Shown here in pieces: positions 17,718-26,434 of a DNA stretch of 64,000 bases (position 1 is its first letter; every line of letters starts with the position of its first letter). A program made the translations under genes and the position numbers. The stretch is taken from NCBI GenBank assembly GCA_964532465.1, contig CAZHHX010000012.1:1-64000 (forward strand). The letters are read 5' to 3'. The stretch comes from JAPLKB01 sp964532465. Lineage in GTDB: Bacteria > Desulfobacterota > Syntrophorhabdia > Syntrophorhabdales > Syntrophorhabdaceae. The notes under the pieces are model-generated. The model searched no databases, had not been told where the DNA came from, and saw only the letters and a program-made list of their open reading frames with translations.

Positions 17718-19112
17718 CTAAATAGAAATCTTATTGATAAATTCAAGCAAATCGAAAGGCATGATGCCCATATACAGAATAACTAAAATAAAAAAGTAGC
17801 ATAGAGTTTTCTCTTTAAAAGATAGTCTGATCGGCCCTGCCACCGCACCTTCCTTCGAATAACTCATCCTTACAAGGTTTAGGTAGAAAAATATTGATAT
17901 TACTGTATTAACAGCACCGATAAGTACAATCGACAGATGACCGGCCTTGAATGCACTTGTAAGAAGAAAGAGCTTGCCTGTAAATCCGCCTGTCGGCGGT
18001 ATCCCGGCTAAGGAAAAGGCTGAAACAGCAAGGAGCAACGCAAGAAGCGGAGACCTTTTAGACAAACCTGTTAAGCCATCTAACGTTACATTTTCTCCCG
18101 TTTTTGAGAGCAATATCACTACATAAAAACAGGCAAGATTCATAAACAAATAAATTGTAATATAGTAAATTGCGGAAGCATTTCCATCCTTGCTTAATGC
18201 GAGTATTCCCATCAACAGGTATCCGGCATGAGCAATACCGGAATACGCAAGCAGTCTTTTTATATCCTTCTGCACAAGACCTACAAGATTGCCAAAGGTC
18301 ATCGAAAGTGCTGCCAATATTATAAGTACGTTTATAAATTGTACAGAACCAGGATATGCAAGCATTGCTATTCTTATCAGCAGAGCCGCGCCTGCAAGCT
18401 TCGGTATCGTGCCTATAAAAGTGGTTGTTGTATTTGATGCGCCCTCATAAATATCAGGCGACCAGAAATGCATAGGAAAGAGAGAAAGCTTGAAGAAAAA
18501 ACCAGTCATCGTAAATATCAGCGCAATAAGTCCTATGGGCTGGTTCAAAAAATCGGGAAGAACAGGAATTATATCTTTTAAAAATGTTGAATGGGCAATG
18601 CCATAAATATAACCCATTCCGAAAAGCATAATACCTGTCGATACAGCTCCGAAAAAGAGGTATTTCATGGAAGCTTCAATCTGTACTCTTGTCTTTGCTT
18701 TTCGAAGAGGAAGTATAACATATAAGCTGTAGGATGAGACTTCCAGCGCAATCACTATAGAGATAAGCTCTACAGAGCTTACCAGCATCATCAATCCCAA
18801 AGCTGAAAAGCCAAGAAACATAAAATATTCCGGTAAAAATTCATCATCTATCTCTCCCTTGTTTTCAAACATAAAGATTACAAGGCAGAACCCAAGTAGT
18901 ATAAGTATTTTGAATGCTTGCGAAAAAAGATCAATCCTGTATGCTCCGGAGAATAATTCTCCACTTTTCAATATACTTAGCAATGATATAAAAAATATTA
19001 GAGCAGAAAACAGTTTTGCGAAGGGAAGTATATTCCCTTTTTTATTTCTGGTGGAGATGAACAGAAACAGTATCGAGAACAGGAATATTGTTAATTCAGG
19101 CAGTATGAGCAT
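17718..19112 (-). CDS. nuoN: Complex I subunit NuoN (antiporter-like)
   Basis: A 464-residue, about 14-helix membrane protein of the NuoN type and the last gene of the nuo operon. LEVSSYSLYVI near residue 124 carries the conserved TM5 Glu, FFFKLSLFPMHFWSPDIYEGA near 205-225 carries the TM7 Lys and the broken-helix region, and KRLLAYSGIAHAGY near 285 is shared by the family. It should sit in the membrane arm between NuoK/J and NuoM and contribute one proton channel. The spacer to nuoM is only ten bases. Confidence 0.93.
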   Translation of the reverse strand: MLILPELTIFLFSILFLFISTRNKKGNILPFAKLFSALIFFISLLSILKSGELFSGAYRIDLFSQAFKILILLGFCLVIFMFENKGEIDDEFLPEYFMFLGFSALGLMMLVSSVELISIVIALEVSSYSLYVILPLRKAKTRVQIEASMKYLFFGAVSTGIMLFGMGYIYGIAHSTFLKDIIPVLPDFLNQPIGLIALIFTMTGFFFKLSLFPMHFWSPDIYEGASNTTTTFIGTIPKLAGAALLIRIAMLAYPGSVQFINVLIILAALSMTFGNLVGLVQKDIKRLLAYSGIAHAGYLLMGILALSKDGNASAIYYITIYLFMNLACFYVVILLSKTGENVTLDGLTGLSKRSPLLALLLAVSAFSLAGIPPTGGFTGKLFLLTSAFKAGHLSIVLIGAVNTVISIFFYLNLVRMSYSKEGAVAGPIRLSFKEKTLCYFFILVILYMGIMPFDLLEFINKISI

Positions 19113-19122
19113 AATTCATCCC

Positions 19123-20604
19123 TCAATAATAAGTTCGCATCTGATTCATAAGGAATGACAGGCTTTTTTCCATTACAACCACAAAGGGTTTTGGGAAAAT
19201 ACCCATCCACAACACAAAAAGCACGAGAGGCAGCAGGTATATAATCTCCCTGACATTCATATCAGCAATAACCCTTTTATCAACCCTGCCCCATATTATC
19301 TGTTTCAGAAGTCTCAGCATATATGCTGCTGCAAGCACTGCCCCCGCTACTGCAAAGAAACCTGCTGTTTTATGCTGTAAAAATATTCCTATTAATACAT
19401 AAATTTCGCCAACAAAATTGTTTGTTCCTGGAAATGCAAATGCCGACAGAGAAAAGAACCCAAAAAAGCCTACGTATATGGGCATTATTTTCCCAAGTCC
19501 TGCATTATCATAAATCTCACGGCTATGTGTTCTTTCATATATTATTCCTACACAGAGAAACAGTGCACCTGTTGTAATCCCGTGATTTAACATCTGCAGC
19601 ATTGCTCCTTCAAGACCGAAAAGTGTAAATGAGAAAATGCCTAATGTTACAAATCCCATATGGGCTACACTTGAATAAGCAATAAGCTTTTTCATATCAG
19701 TCTGGCTCAGACATACAAAACCGCCGTAAACAATACCGATAACCGAAAGGGTAATCATAATCGGTGCAAAGTAAATGCTTGCCTTTGGTGCTATGGGAAG
19801 GCAAAACCGCAAAAATCCGTATGTCCCCATTTTCAGAAGTACGCTTGCGAGGAAAACACTACCGGCCGTAGGCGCTTCAGTGTGTGCTGCCGGAAGCCAT
19901 GTATGAAAAGGAAACATAGGCACTTTAATGGCAAATGCAATGGCAAATGCAAGAAAAACACATATTTGAAAGGTCATGCTGTAATCTTTATATGATGCGC
20001 TAAGAATGCTGAATGTTCCATTGTTCAGATACAATGCAATAATTGCTACAAGGAGAAAAACACTCCCGAATAATGTATATATGAAGAATTTTATTGATGC
20101 ATAGTCTTTGCGAGGCCCACCCCACACTGCAATCAGCAGATACATAGGGATGAGCATTGCTTCCCAGAAGATATAGAAAAGTATGAAGTCAAGAGAACAG
20201 AAAACACCTATCATAGCTGTTTCCATGACAAGTATGCAGAATAAAAATTCTTTAAATCTCTCTTTGATTGCTGTCCATGAACAGAGCATGCAGATTGGAG
20301 CAAGAAGTGTTGTAAGCAGTATCAGAAAAATGGTAATTCCGTCAACACCCAGGGTATAATTAATATTATAAGACGGCATCCACGGAATATGCTCACCGAA
20401 TTGGAAATTATGTGTATCAGTTCTGAAGTTGAAATATATCATCAAGGATACGATAAAAGTTATAAATCCGGTAATAAGACCGGTTACTTTTATGGCTTTT
20501 TCGTTTCTCATAAGAAGAATCAATATTGCGCCTATGAGAGGAAGAAATATTGTTGTTGAAAGAATAGGAAAATCAAGAGGATTCATTATTATTAACTGTT
20601 CCAT
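19123..20604 (-). CDS. nuoM: Complex I subunit NuoM (antiporter-like)
   Basis: The family markers are LFYIFWEAMLIPMYLLI (TM5 Glu), KVPMFPFHTWLPAAHTEAP followed by LKMGTYGFLRF (TM7/TM8 Lys), KKLIAYSSVAHMG, and near the C-terminal third LNHGITTGALFLCVGIIYERTHS. In the last segment a Glu takes the place of the terminal-channel Lys, as is usual for NuoM. I prefer the ATG at 20604 (MEQLIIMN, with AAGG upstream); an upstream ATG at 20628 would overlap the preceding gene and the ATG at 20586 lacks a ribosome site. Confidence 0.93.
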   Translation of the reverse strand: MEQLIIMNPLDFPILSTTIFLPLIGAILILLMRNEKAIKVTGLITGFITFIVSLMIYFNFRTDTHNFQFGEHIPWMPSYNINYTLGVDGITIFLILLTTLLAPICMLCSWTAIKERFKEFLFCILVMETAMIGVFCSLDFILFYIFWEAMLIPMYLLIAVWGGPRKDYASIKFFIYTLFGSVFLLVAIIALYLNNGTFSILSASYKDYSMTFQICVFLAFAIAFAIKVPMFPFHTWLPAAHTEAPTAGSVFLASVLLKMGTYGFLRFCLPIAPKASIYFAPIMITLSVIGIVYGGFVCLSQTDMKKLIAYSSVAHMGFVTLGIFSFTLFGLEGAMLQMLNHGITTGALFLCVGIIYERTHSREIYDNAGLGKIMPIYVGFFGFFSLSAFAFPGTNNFVGEIYVLIGIFLQHKTAGFFAVAGAVLAAAYMLRLLKQIIWGRVDKRVIADMNVREIIYLLPLVLFVLWMGIFPKPFVVVMEKSLSFLMNQMRTYY

Positions 20605-20617
20605 TGCCTTAAACCTT

Positions 20618-22384
20618 TCACTTCCCATAAATCACGAACCCCATAATCAAGATGAGTATAAGAATGGAGAGACCAATATAAGACTGAATCCTTCCGCCTT
20701 GCAGAAATTTTACCAGTCCTCCTAAGCCTCTTACTCCTTTTGCAGTCCCGTCAACAACACCGTCTATAGCAATTCTGTCAAAACCATATGATATTTCAGC
20801 ATTTTTAAAGAGCATTTTCAGTCCGAATGTTCTGTACAATTCACCCCAGAACACATCTACAACGCTTATTACCTTTTCATCAATCCACATGAAAATCCGT
20901 GCGCCTTTCCGGTAAAAATAGTCTACATCCAGGTTCATCTTGTCTTCCGGCGCAAGCTTCTTTACGAGCAGGAAGAAAATAAGACCGGTAAAAGAAAGTA
21001 TTTGCAGCATTTCCGATACATGAGGCGCAGTAAAGGGATTATATTCATTATGATATGGTAACAGCCGATATAGAAACTGCGGATACACACCTATTATTAA
21101 ACACAAAGCCGATGTAAGCCCCATAGCCCAGAGCATATTTTTCGGCGGTTCTTTTGTCTTTATTGGTGCTTCTTCTTTGCTGAAGAAAGCAAAATATGTA
21201 ACCTTTAAACCTACAGATAAGAATGTACCGATGCCTGCAAGGTTCATGAGCAGCATCAGTGTAAGCCTGCCCTCATGATGCGCTGAGGCAACAATCATTG
21301 ATTTACTAACAAAACCTGAAAAAAGCGGGAACCCTGAGATTGATACCGCACCGACAATATAGAAGATCATGGTAAGGGGCATATATTTATAGAGTCCACC
21401 CAGTTTTGAAAGTTTAGCTGTTCCTGTCATATATAATACAGCACCTGTTCCCATAAAAAGGAGCGCCTTGTACAGTATGTGTGCAAAGGCGTGCGAACAT
21501 GCACCATTTAAAGCCAGCTCCGTTCCTATACCGATGCCTGCAACCATGTACCCTACCTGACTTACAATATGGTAGGCAAGTACCCTTCTCATATCATTCT
21601 CAATAACAGCATAAAAAACGCCATACACAGTCATGACAGTGCCGAAAACGGCAAGGATTTCGAAGCCAGGAAAGCCTCGTAAAAGAACATAAACGGCTGT
21701 CTTTGTTGTAAAGGCGCACATGAGCACAGCCCCTTCAACAGTTGCCTCAGGATATGCGTCAGGAAGCCAAGCATGAAGCGGTATAACTGCAGCATTGAGA
21801 CAAAAGCCTGCAAGTATCAGGTATTCCGGAATACCTGCATTTATCGGCAGAATTCTTTCAAAGAGAAGATTTCCTGTTTTATAATAATAAAGCATCATTC
21901 CTGTAAAAAACAGCAGACCTCCGAAAACATGAACAAGGAGATATCTATATCCAGCGTCTATAGATCTCTGCTCTTTTCTGTACCATACAAGAAATACGGA
22001 AGAGAAGGCCATGATTTCCCAGAAGATGAATAATGTTAAATAATCTCCGGCAAAAACTGCTCCAAGAGAGCTGCCTATGTAGAAACTGCCTGCAATATGA
22101 TGTCCGTCTTCTTTTACATGGAGCGCATATAGAGCTCCAAGAAAGGCCATTATTACAAAAACCCATGCGAAAATAAGGCTTAATTTATCAACTCTGCCGA
22201 AAATAAGCGTTGTGTTTAAAAAACTGTATTTTCCAAAAACTCCGACTTGCATAAGCGCAACATCGATAATTGAGAGGATGGGAACAAGAAGGATAAAAGC
22301 CTTCTTTGCCTTTTCATTACGGATAAAAGGCAGCAGCAGACTCCCGATAAAATAAAAAAACGCGGGGTGTAACCACTTATCCAT
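20618..22384 (-). CDS. nuoL: NuoL/MrpD-like antiporter subunit with NuoL-type tail
   Basis: This 588-residue subunit combines a core resembling MrpD (LFIFWEIMAFSS with the TM5 Glu, VIPLHAWLPDAYPEA, CAFTTKTAVYVLL, HILYKALLF with the TM12 Lys) with a C-terminal extension of about 150 residues. The extension ends VRGLGGLVKFLQGG, RIQSYIGL and a final membrane helix. That ending is typical of NuoL, where a long amphipathic helix braces the membrane arm. I therefore place it at the NuoL position. The ATG at 22384 overlaps the preceding small gene by eight bases and has GAGG in front; an earlier ATG at 22405 lacks support. Together with the next antiporter gene it gives four such subunits. Confidence 0.85.
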   Translation of the reverse strand: MDKWLHPAFFYFIGSLLLPFIRNEKAKKAFILLVPILSIIDVALMQVGVFGKYSFLNTTLIFGRVDKLSLIFAWVFVIMAFLGALYALHVKEDGHHIAGSFYIGSSLGAVFAGDYLTLFIFWEIMAFSSVFLVWYRKEQRSIDAGYRYLLVHVFGGLLFFTGMMLYYYKTGNLLFERILPINAGIPEYLILAGFCLNAAVIPLHAWLPDAYPEATVEGAVLMCAFTTKTAVYVLLRGFPGFEILAVFGTVMTVYGVFYAVIENDMRRVLAYHIVSQVGYMVAGIGIGTELALNGACSHAFAHILYKALLFMGTGAVLYMTGTAKLSKLGGLYKYMPLTMIFYIVGAVSISGFPLFSGFVSKSMIVASAHHEGRLTLMLLMNLAGIGTFLSVGLKVTYFAFFSKEEAPIKTKEPPKNMLWAMGLTSALCLIIGVYPQFLYRLLPYHNEYNPFTAPHVSEMLQILSFTGLIFFLLVKKLAPEDKMNLDVDYFYRKGARIFMWIDEKVISVVDVFWGELYRTFGLKMLFKNAEISYGFDRIAIDGVVDGTAKGVRGLGGLVKFLQGGRIQSYIGLSILILILIMGFVIYGK

Positions 22385-22628
22385 AATAATCCTCATTTTT
22401 TCCAAGAAATGTATGCGCTATACCTTTTGCAACTTTTATAAGAATGAAGCAACCTGCAACACCAAACATGGTCCAAAACGCCGGTATATTATCAACAAAA
22501 TAATGTCCGTGCTTTCCGATATGAATAATGACATCAAAAATTACAAGAATAATTAGATATGCTATAAGAACTTTTACCAGCATTTTCATATCTTTACGCA
22601 GCATTTCTATATATTTTAATACGTTCAT
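22377..22628 (-). CDS. Small two-helix membrane protein inside the nuo operon
   Basis: An 83-residue protein, MNVLKYIEMLRKDMKMLVKV at the start, with two predicted membrane helices (near residues 18-36 and 48-67) and charged ends. I know of no canonical Nuo subunit with this sequence. It overlaps the upstream antiporter gene by four bases (ATGA) and the downstream one by eight, so it is translated with them. Its position between the two extra MrpD-like genes suggests it is a structural part or assembly factor of that arm. The ORF extends upstream to 22694, but the ATG at 22628 fits the overlap pattern. Confidence 0.75.
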   Translation of the reverse strand: MNVLKYIEMLRKDMKMLVKVLIAYLIILVIFDVIIHIGKHGHYFVDNIPAFWTMFGVAGCFILIKVAKGIAHTFLGKNEDYYG

Positions 22629-24097
22629 GGAATGAGTCTCCCGATGAGTTGTGTAAAAAATTGGGGAAATATACCTAATCCTATCGAAATACATGACGCA
22701 AGCACTAAGGGCACTACCATTGTCAAAGGAGCCTCTTTAATATTGGCCCTGTTCCAACTAATACCTTTTTTCGGAAAGAAAGCCTTAATAGTTATAGGCG
22801 CAAAATAACCGGCATTCAATATTGTGCTCGTCATAAGAATAATAACAAGGGGAAGATTACTAATCTCCATAGCGCCATTCAGTAAATACCATTTGCTCAC
22901 AAAACCGGCAACCGGTGGCACCCCTATCATACTTAAAGAGGCAATTGCAAAGGCGCCCATTGTAAAAGGCATTGCGTAGCCTATACCTTCCATATCACTT
23001 ATCTTCTTCTTGTGTGTTGCAACATATATAGCCCCTGCGCAAAAGAAGAGTGTGATCTTACTGAAACCGTGATTAGCAATATGAATAATACCACCCATAA
23101 TTCCGGAAGGATCAAGGAGCGCTACACCCAGTATCACATATGACAACTGGCTCACCGTTGAATAGGCAAGCCTTGCTTTCAGATCATCTTTGGTAAGTGC
23201 AATAATAGATGCGGCAAGAATCGTAAAGGAAACGATATATGCGGTGCATAGACCAAGGTTCAGACTCTGCAGAAGCTCGGTACCGAAAATTGACAGCATA
23301 ACACGGCTTGTACAGAAAACACCTGCTTTCACAACAGCAACTGCGTGAAGCAGCGCGCTTACCGGCGTAGGAGCTACCATTGCGGAAGGCAGCCAGTTGT
23401 GAAAAGGCATAATTGCTGCTTTTGCAAACCCGAAAAGAAACAGAAAATAGGTTATACAAATCCAGAAATTGTCTGCCCCTTGTGCGAAGATGCCTTTAGT
23501 TATATTGTCGGAAAAATCGAGTGTTCCTGTCAATACATATGTCAATATTGTTGCCGGCAGCAGCAGTCCCTTTGACGTCCCCATGAGATATACCATATAT
23601 TTCTTTGCACCGGCGTAGCCTTCGGTATCCTGATGGTGGGCAACAAGCGGATAAGTGAAGATGGTGATAACTTCGTAAAACAGGTAGAGAGAAAATAGAC
23701 TGCCCGAAAAAGAAACGCCCTGTGCGCCGAAAATTGCAATAGCAAAACATGCATAATACCTTGTTTGATCATGCTCTTCAAGAGTCCTCATATAGCCTAT
23801 ATTGTAAAAGGTGGCAAATATCCATAAAAAGGATGATATGATGCCGAAAACAAGAGAAAGGGCATCCACCCTGAAATTTAATGATATACCCGGCGCTATT
23901 GTAGATACTGTATAAAGAATTTTATTGCCGTTCATTATGTCAGGCACCATGCTCGCGACAGCAAGAAAAGTAAGTATAGAACCTGCAACAGACCAGAGTT
24001 CTCTTACATTCTTCCTTTTTCCTGAGAGCATGATAAGGATGGAGACAATAAAGACAATCAGTATCGGGATCAGAGGTTTTGCACTATCAATAATCAT
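22625..24097 (-). CDS. Extra MrpD-like antiporter subunit
   Basis: A 490-residue, about 14-helix protein of the NuoL/MrpD family. LYLFYEVITIFTYPLVAHH near residue 130 has the TM5 Glu. GFAKAAIMPFHNWLPSAMV followed by PVSALLHAVAVVKAGV near 222-260 has the Lys residues of the central channel and the MrpD-like HAVAVVKAG motif. NHGFSKITLFFCAGAI near 340 has the TM12 Lys. It resembles the cation/proton antiporter subunit D of Mrp-type complexes more than NuoL, M or N. It sits directly after nuoK with a three-base gap, so it is part of the operon. It is the fourth antiporter-like subunit of this complex. Confidence 0.85.
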   Translation of the reverse strand: MIIDSAKPLIPILIVFIVSILIMLSGKRKNVRELWSVAGSILTFLAVASMVPDIMNGNKILYTVSTIAPGISLNFRVDALSLVFGIISSFLWIFATFYNIGYMRTLEEHDQTRYYACFAIAIFGAQGVSFSGSLFSLYLFYEVITIFTYPLVAHHQDTEGYAGAKKYMVYLMGTSKGLLLPATILTYVLTGTLDFSDNITKGIFAQGADNFWICITYFLFLFGFAKAAIMPFHNWLPSAMVAPTPVSALLHAVAVVKAGVFCTSRVMLSIFGTELLQSLNLGLCTAYIVSFTILAASIIALTKDDLKARLAYSTVSQLSYVILGVALLDPSGIMGGIIHIANHGFSKITLFFCAGAIYVATHKKKISDMEGIGYAMPFTMGAFAIASLSMIGVPPVAGFVSKWYLLNGAMEISNLPLVIILMTSTILNAGYFAPITIKAFFPKKGISWNRANIKEAPLTMVVPLVLASCISIGLGIFPQFFTQLIGRLIP

Positions 24098-24100
24098 ACG

Positions 24101-24427
24101 TTAATCCTTCATCTCCTTTAACTTTTCGCCTTCAATATGTCCGAATTTCCTGAAGATCAAAATTACGATACCTAAGGCAATTGCTGTTTCAGCCGCAGCA
24201 ATTCCCATTATAAAAAGGGTGAAAATCTGCCCGTATGTATTATCGGGCGATGTAAACCTGTTTAATGCAACAAGATTCAGGCCTGCACCATTCATGATAA
24301 GTTCTATGGAAATAAGCATCCCGATAAGCGTCTTCCTGTAAACAATGCCCAGAATTCCGGTGCATAAAAGAAAAAGGGCCAAGAACAGGTATATATAAAG
24401 ATTATTAAAAATTAATGCACCTGTCAT
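24101..24427 (-). CDS. nuoK: Complex I subunit NuoK
   Basis: A 108-residue, three-helix membrane subunit. The conserved glutamates for proton transfer are seen in LIGMLISIELIMNGAGLNLV and ALGIV-flanking AAAETAIALG. The length is close to the usual 100. The start overlaps the nuoJ stop by four bases. It links the quinone-site region to the antiporter subunits in the membrane arm. Confidence 0.95.
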   Translation of the reverse strand: MTGALIFNNLYIYLFLALFLLCTGILGIVYRKTLIGMLISIELIMNGAGLNLVALNRFTSPDNTYGQIFTLFIMGIAAAETAIALGIVILIFRKFGHIEGEKLKEMKD

Positions 24428-24930
24428 TTTTCCCTCCTCGAAAAGAGCGCAAGCATTATGGCGCCTACGATGCTTACAACAATCAGCAGGGAAATAAGTT
24501 CAAAGGGCAGTATGAGCTTGTCAAGAAGCGTCCTACCGATATCCTTTGTTGTCAGGGTAAATTCCTGGACTTTCCCGCTTACCCAAAGCCCTCTTATGAT
24601 GGCTTTATACAACACTATGAACGATAGTATCGATACTACAACTGATGCAATGAGTTTTCCGGTTCTTGTCCACTCTTTCGGTCTCTTTGACATGGGCCCT
24701 GCAAGCATGATCGCAAAAGCAATGAGGATTGTAATCGCTCCGACATAAATAAGTATCTGCATCATTGCCAGAAAGGGCGCGTTCAAGTAAATGTATATGC
24801 CTGCCACACCGAAAAGCGTTACAACAAGCCCAATCATAGCGTAAATAAGGGAGCCTGATAAAACCGTTACCAGTGCGCCAATCATGGTGACCAGCATTAT
24901 GACAATAAATATGTATTCAGCGAAGTTCAT
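24424..24930 (-). CDS. nuoJ: Complex I subunit NuoJ
   Basis: A 168-residue membrane subunit with five predicted helices and the family stretch FLAMMQILIYVGAITILIAF near residues 53-72, which forms the pi-bulged helix that moves during turnover. It lies between nuoI and nuoK without a gap. A 40-residue soluble-looking loop (residues 110-140) separates the last two helices, as is common. Confidence 0.95.
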   Translation of the reverse strand: MNFAEYIFIVIMLVTMIGALVTVLSGSLIYAMIGLVVTLFGVAGIYIYLNAPFLAMMQILIYVGAITILIAFAIMLAGPMSKRPKEWTRTGKLIASVVVSILSFIVLYKAIIRGLWVSGKVQEFTLTTKDIGRTLLDKLILPFELISLLIVVSIVGAIMLALFSRREK

Positions 24931-25380
24931 TTATGCTTTTATCCTTTTCTGGAACTCTTTTATAAGGTCGTAATGAAAGTCTTCTTTCGTGAAACTTACA
25001 GAGTTATAATCCGCTGAAAATGCAAGGGCGTCAGTGGGGCACGTTTCAACGCATAAACCGCACTGACTGCATGTTGTAAAATTGAGGATATAAACGGTAG
25101 CTGTTTTTTTCTTTTCGCCCTCAAGTTTTTCACCCTCTACTTTTGTAATGGATTTGGACGGGCAATTACGTTCACACATACCACAAACAATGCACTTTGT
25201 CCTCTCCGGGCGTTCCTCGTCTGCCACAAGCTTCGTATGGCCTCTGAATCTGGGAGAAATTTTTAATGTCTGTCTCGGGTATTGCACTGTGACTACAGGA
25301 GTGAAAAATGCCTTTGTAGTTACACACATTCCACTAATGAGGGAGATAGCTCCATTTATTATATCAAGAATAAATGTCAT
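24931..25380 (-). CDS. nuoI: Complex I subunit NuoI (two [4Fe-4S] clusters)
   Basis: A ferredoxin-like subunit that passes electrons from the peripheral arm to NuoB. Two cluster motifs are intact: CIVCGMCERNCPSKSI (first Cys at residue 63) and CSQCGLCVETCPTDAL. The N-terminus has an amphipathic membrane-contact segment. I placed the start at the ATG at 25380, whose ATGA overlaps the nuoH stop; an upstream in-frame start at 25443 would add 21 non-homologous residues. The protein is 149 residues long. Confidence 0.95.
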   Translation of the reverse strand: MTFILDIINGAISLISGMCVTTKAFFTPVVTVQYPRQTLKISPRFRGHTKLVADEERPERTKCIVCGMCERNCPSKSITKVEGEKLEGEKKKTATVYILNFTTCSQCGLCVETCPTDALAFSADYNSVSFTKEDFHYDLIKEFQKRIKA

Positions 25381-26351
25381 AATTTCAGAAGTCCCCCTGT
25401 CACAAGAAGATTGATGAATGCCGCAGGGATCAGTATTTTCCATGAAAAATTCAGAAGCTGATCAAACCGGACTCTAGGAAAGGTCCAGCGAAACCACATG
25501 ATAACAAATACAAGAAAGTATGTCTTAATGAAAAACCAGACAAATCCCGGCAGAATAGGCCCGAGATAACCGCCAAGAAAGAAAACCGTGGCAACAGCGC
25601 TTATAATCATTATGCTTGTATATTCAGCAAGGAAAAAGAGAGCAAAACGCATACCGGAATACTCTGTAATATAACCGGCAACAAGTTCGCTTTCTGCTTC
25701 AGGTAAATCAAAGGGTGTTCTGTTCGTTTCAGCCAACCCTGCAATAAAGTAAATGATAAAAGCAAAAAACTGCCATTTCCAGATGAACCAGCCTTCCCTC
25801 TGCACTTCCACAATATCCTTCAGGGACAGAGAGTTAGTCATAAAAATTACCGGCAGAATGGACAGCAAAAGCGGTATCTCATAGGCAATGTTCTGCGCCA
25901 CGCTTCTTAATGCCCCGATAAGGGAGTATTTATTGTTTGAGCCCCATCCTGCAAGGAGGATCGAGAGTACCGATAGAGAGGAAAAAGCAAGGATAACAAG
26001 TATGCCTACATTGATGTCTTTTACCTGCAAACAAGTGTCAAAGGGTATAACAACAAAAGATACAAGAACCGGGATAAAAATAAGTACCGGCGCAAGGTAG
26101 TAAAGAGGCTTATCAACATTTGCAGGTGTGATAATCTCCTTTCCGAGAAGCTTAATGCCGTCAACAATGGGCTGAAGCAGTCCGTAGGGACCAACTTCTT
26201 TTGGCCCTATCCTTCTTTGTATGTGGGCTGAAATCTTTCTCTCTAGCCATGTAAGCATGAGGGCATTAACCACCACAAGGATGAGGACACCGATAAGGCC
26301 GACAATCACCTTTACCGTCTCCTGCCCGACTATCTGTATTATCTCGTTCAT
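25377..26351 (-). CDS. nuoH: Complex I subunit NuoH
   Basis: A 324-residue membrane subunit that forms the quinone chamber with NuoB and NuoD. WLERKISAHIQRRIGPKEVGPYGLLQPIVDG lies near residues 36-66, and AETNRTPFDLPEAESELVAG near 208-227 contains the acidic loop of the E-channel; both are strongly conserved. The 83-base gap before it, after nuoCD, is the longest in the operon and contains no evident terminator. Confidence 0.96.
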   Translation of the reverse strand: MNEIIQIVGQETVKVIVGLIGVLILVVVNALMLTWLERKISAHIQRRIGPKEVGPYGLLQPIVDGIKLLGKEIITPANVDKPLYYLAPVLIFIPVLVSFVVIPFDTCLQVKDINVGILVILAFSSLSVLSILLAGWGSNNKYSLIGALRSVAQNIAYEIPLLLSILPVIFMTNSLSLKDIVEVQREGWFIWKWQFFAFIIYFIAGLAETNRTPFDLPEAESELVAGYITEYSGMRFALFFLAEYTSIMIISAVATVFFLGGYLGPILPGFVWFFIKTYFLVFVIMWFRWTFPRVRFDQLLNFSWKILIPAAFINLLVTGGLLKL

Positions 26352-26434
26352 CGCCTACTCATCCTTATTTATGCTAAGAGTGCAGGTTAATGCCTGCGAC
26401 TTTCTTTGCGCTGCAGTATATAAACAATATCTTC

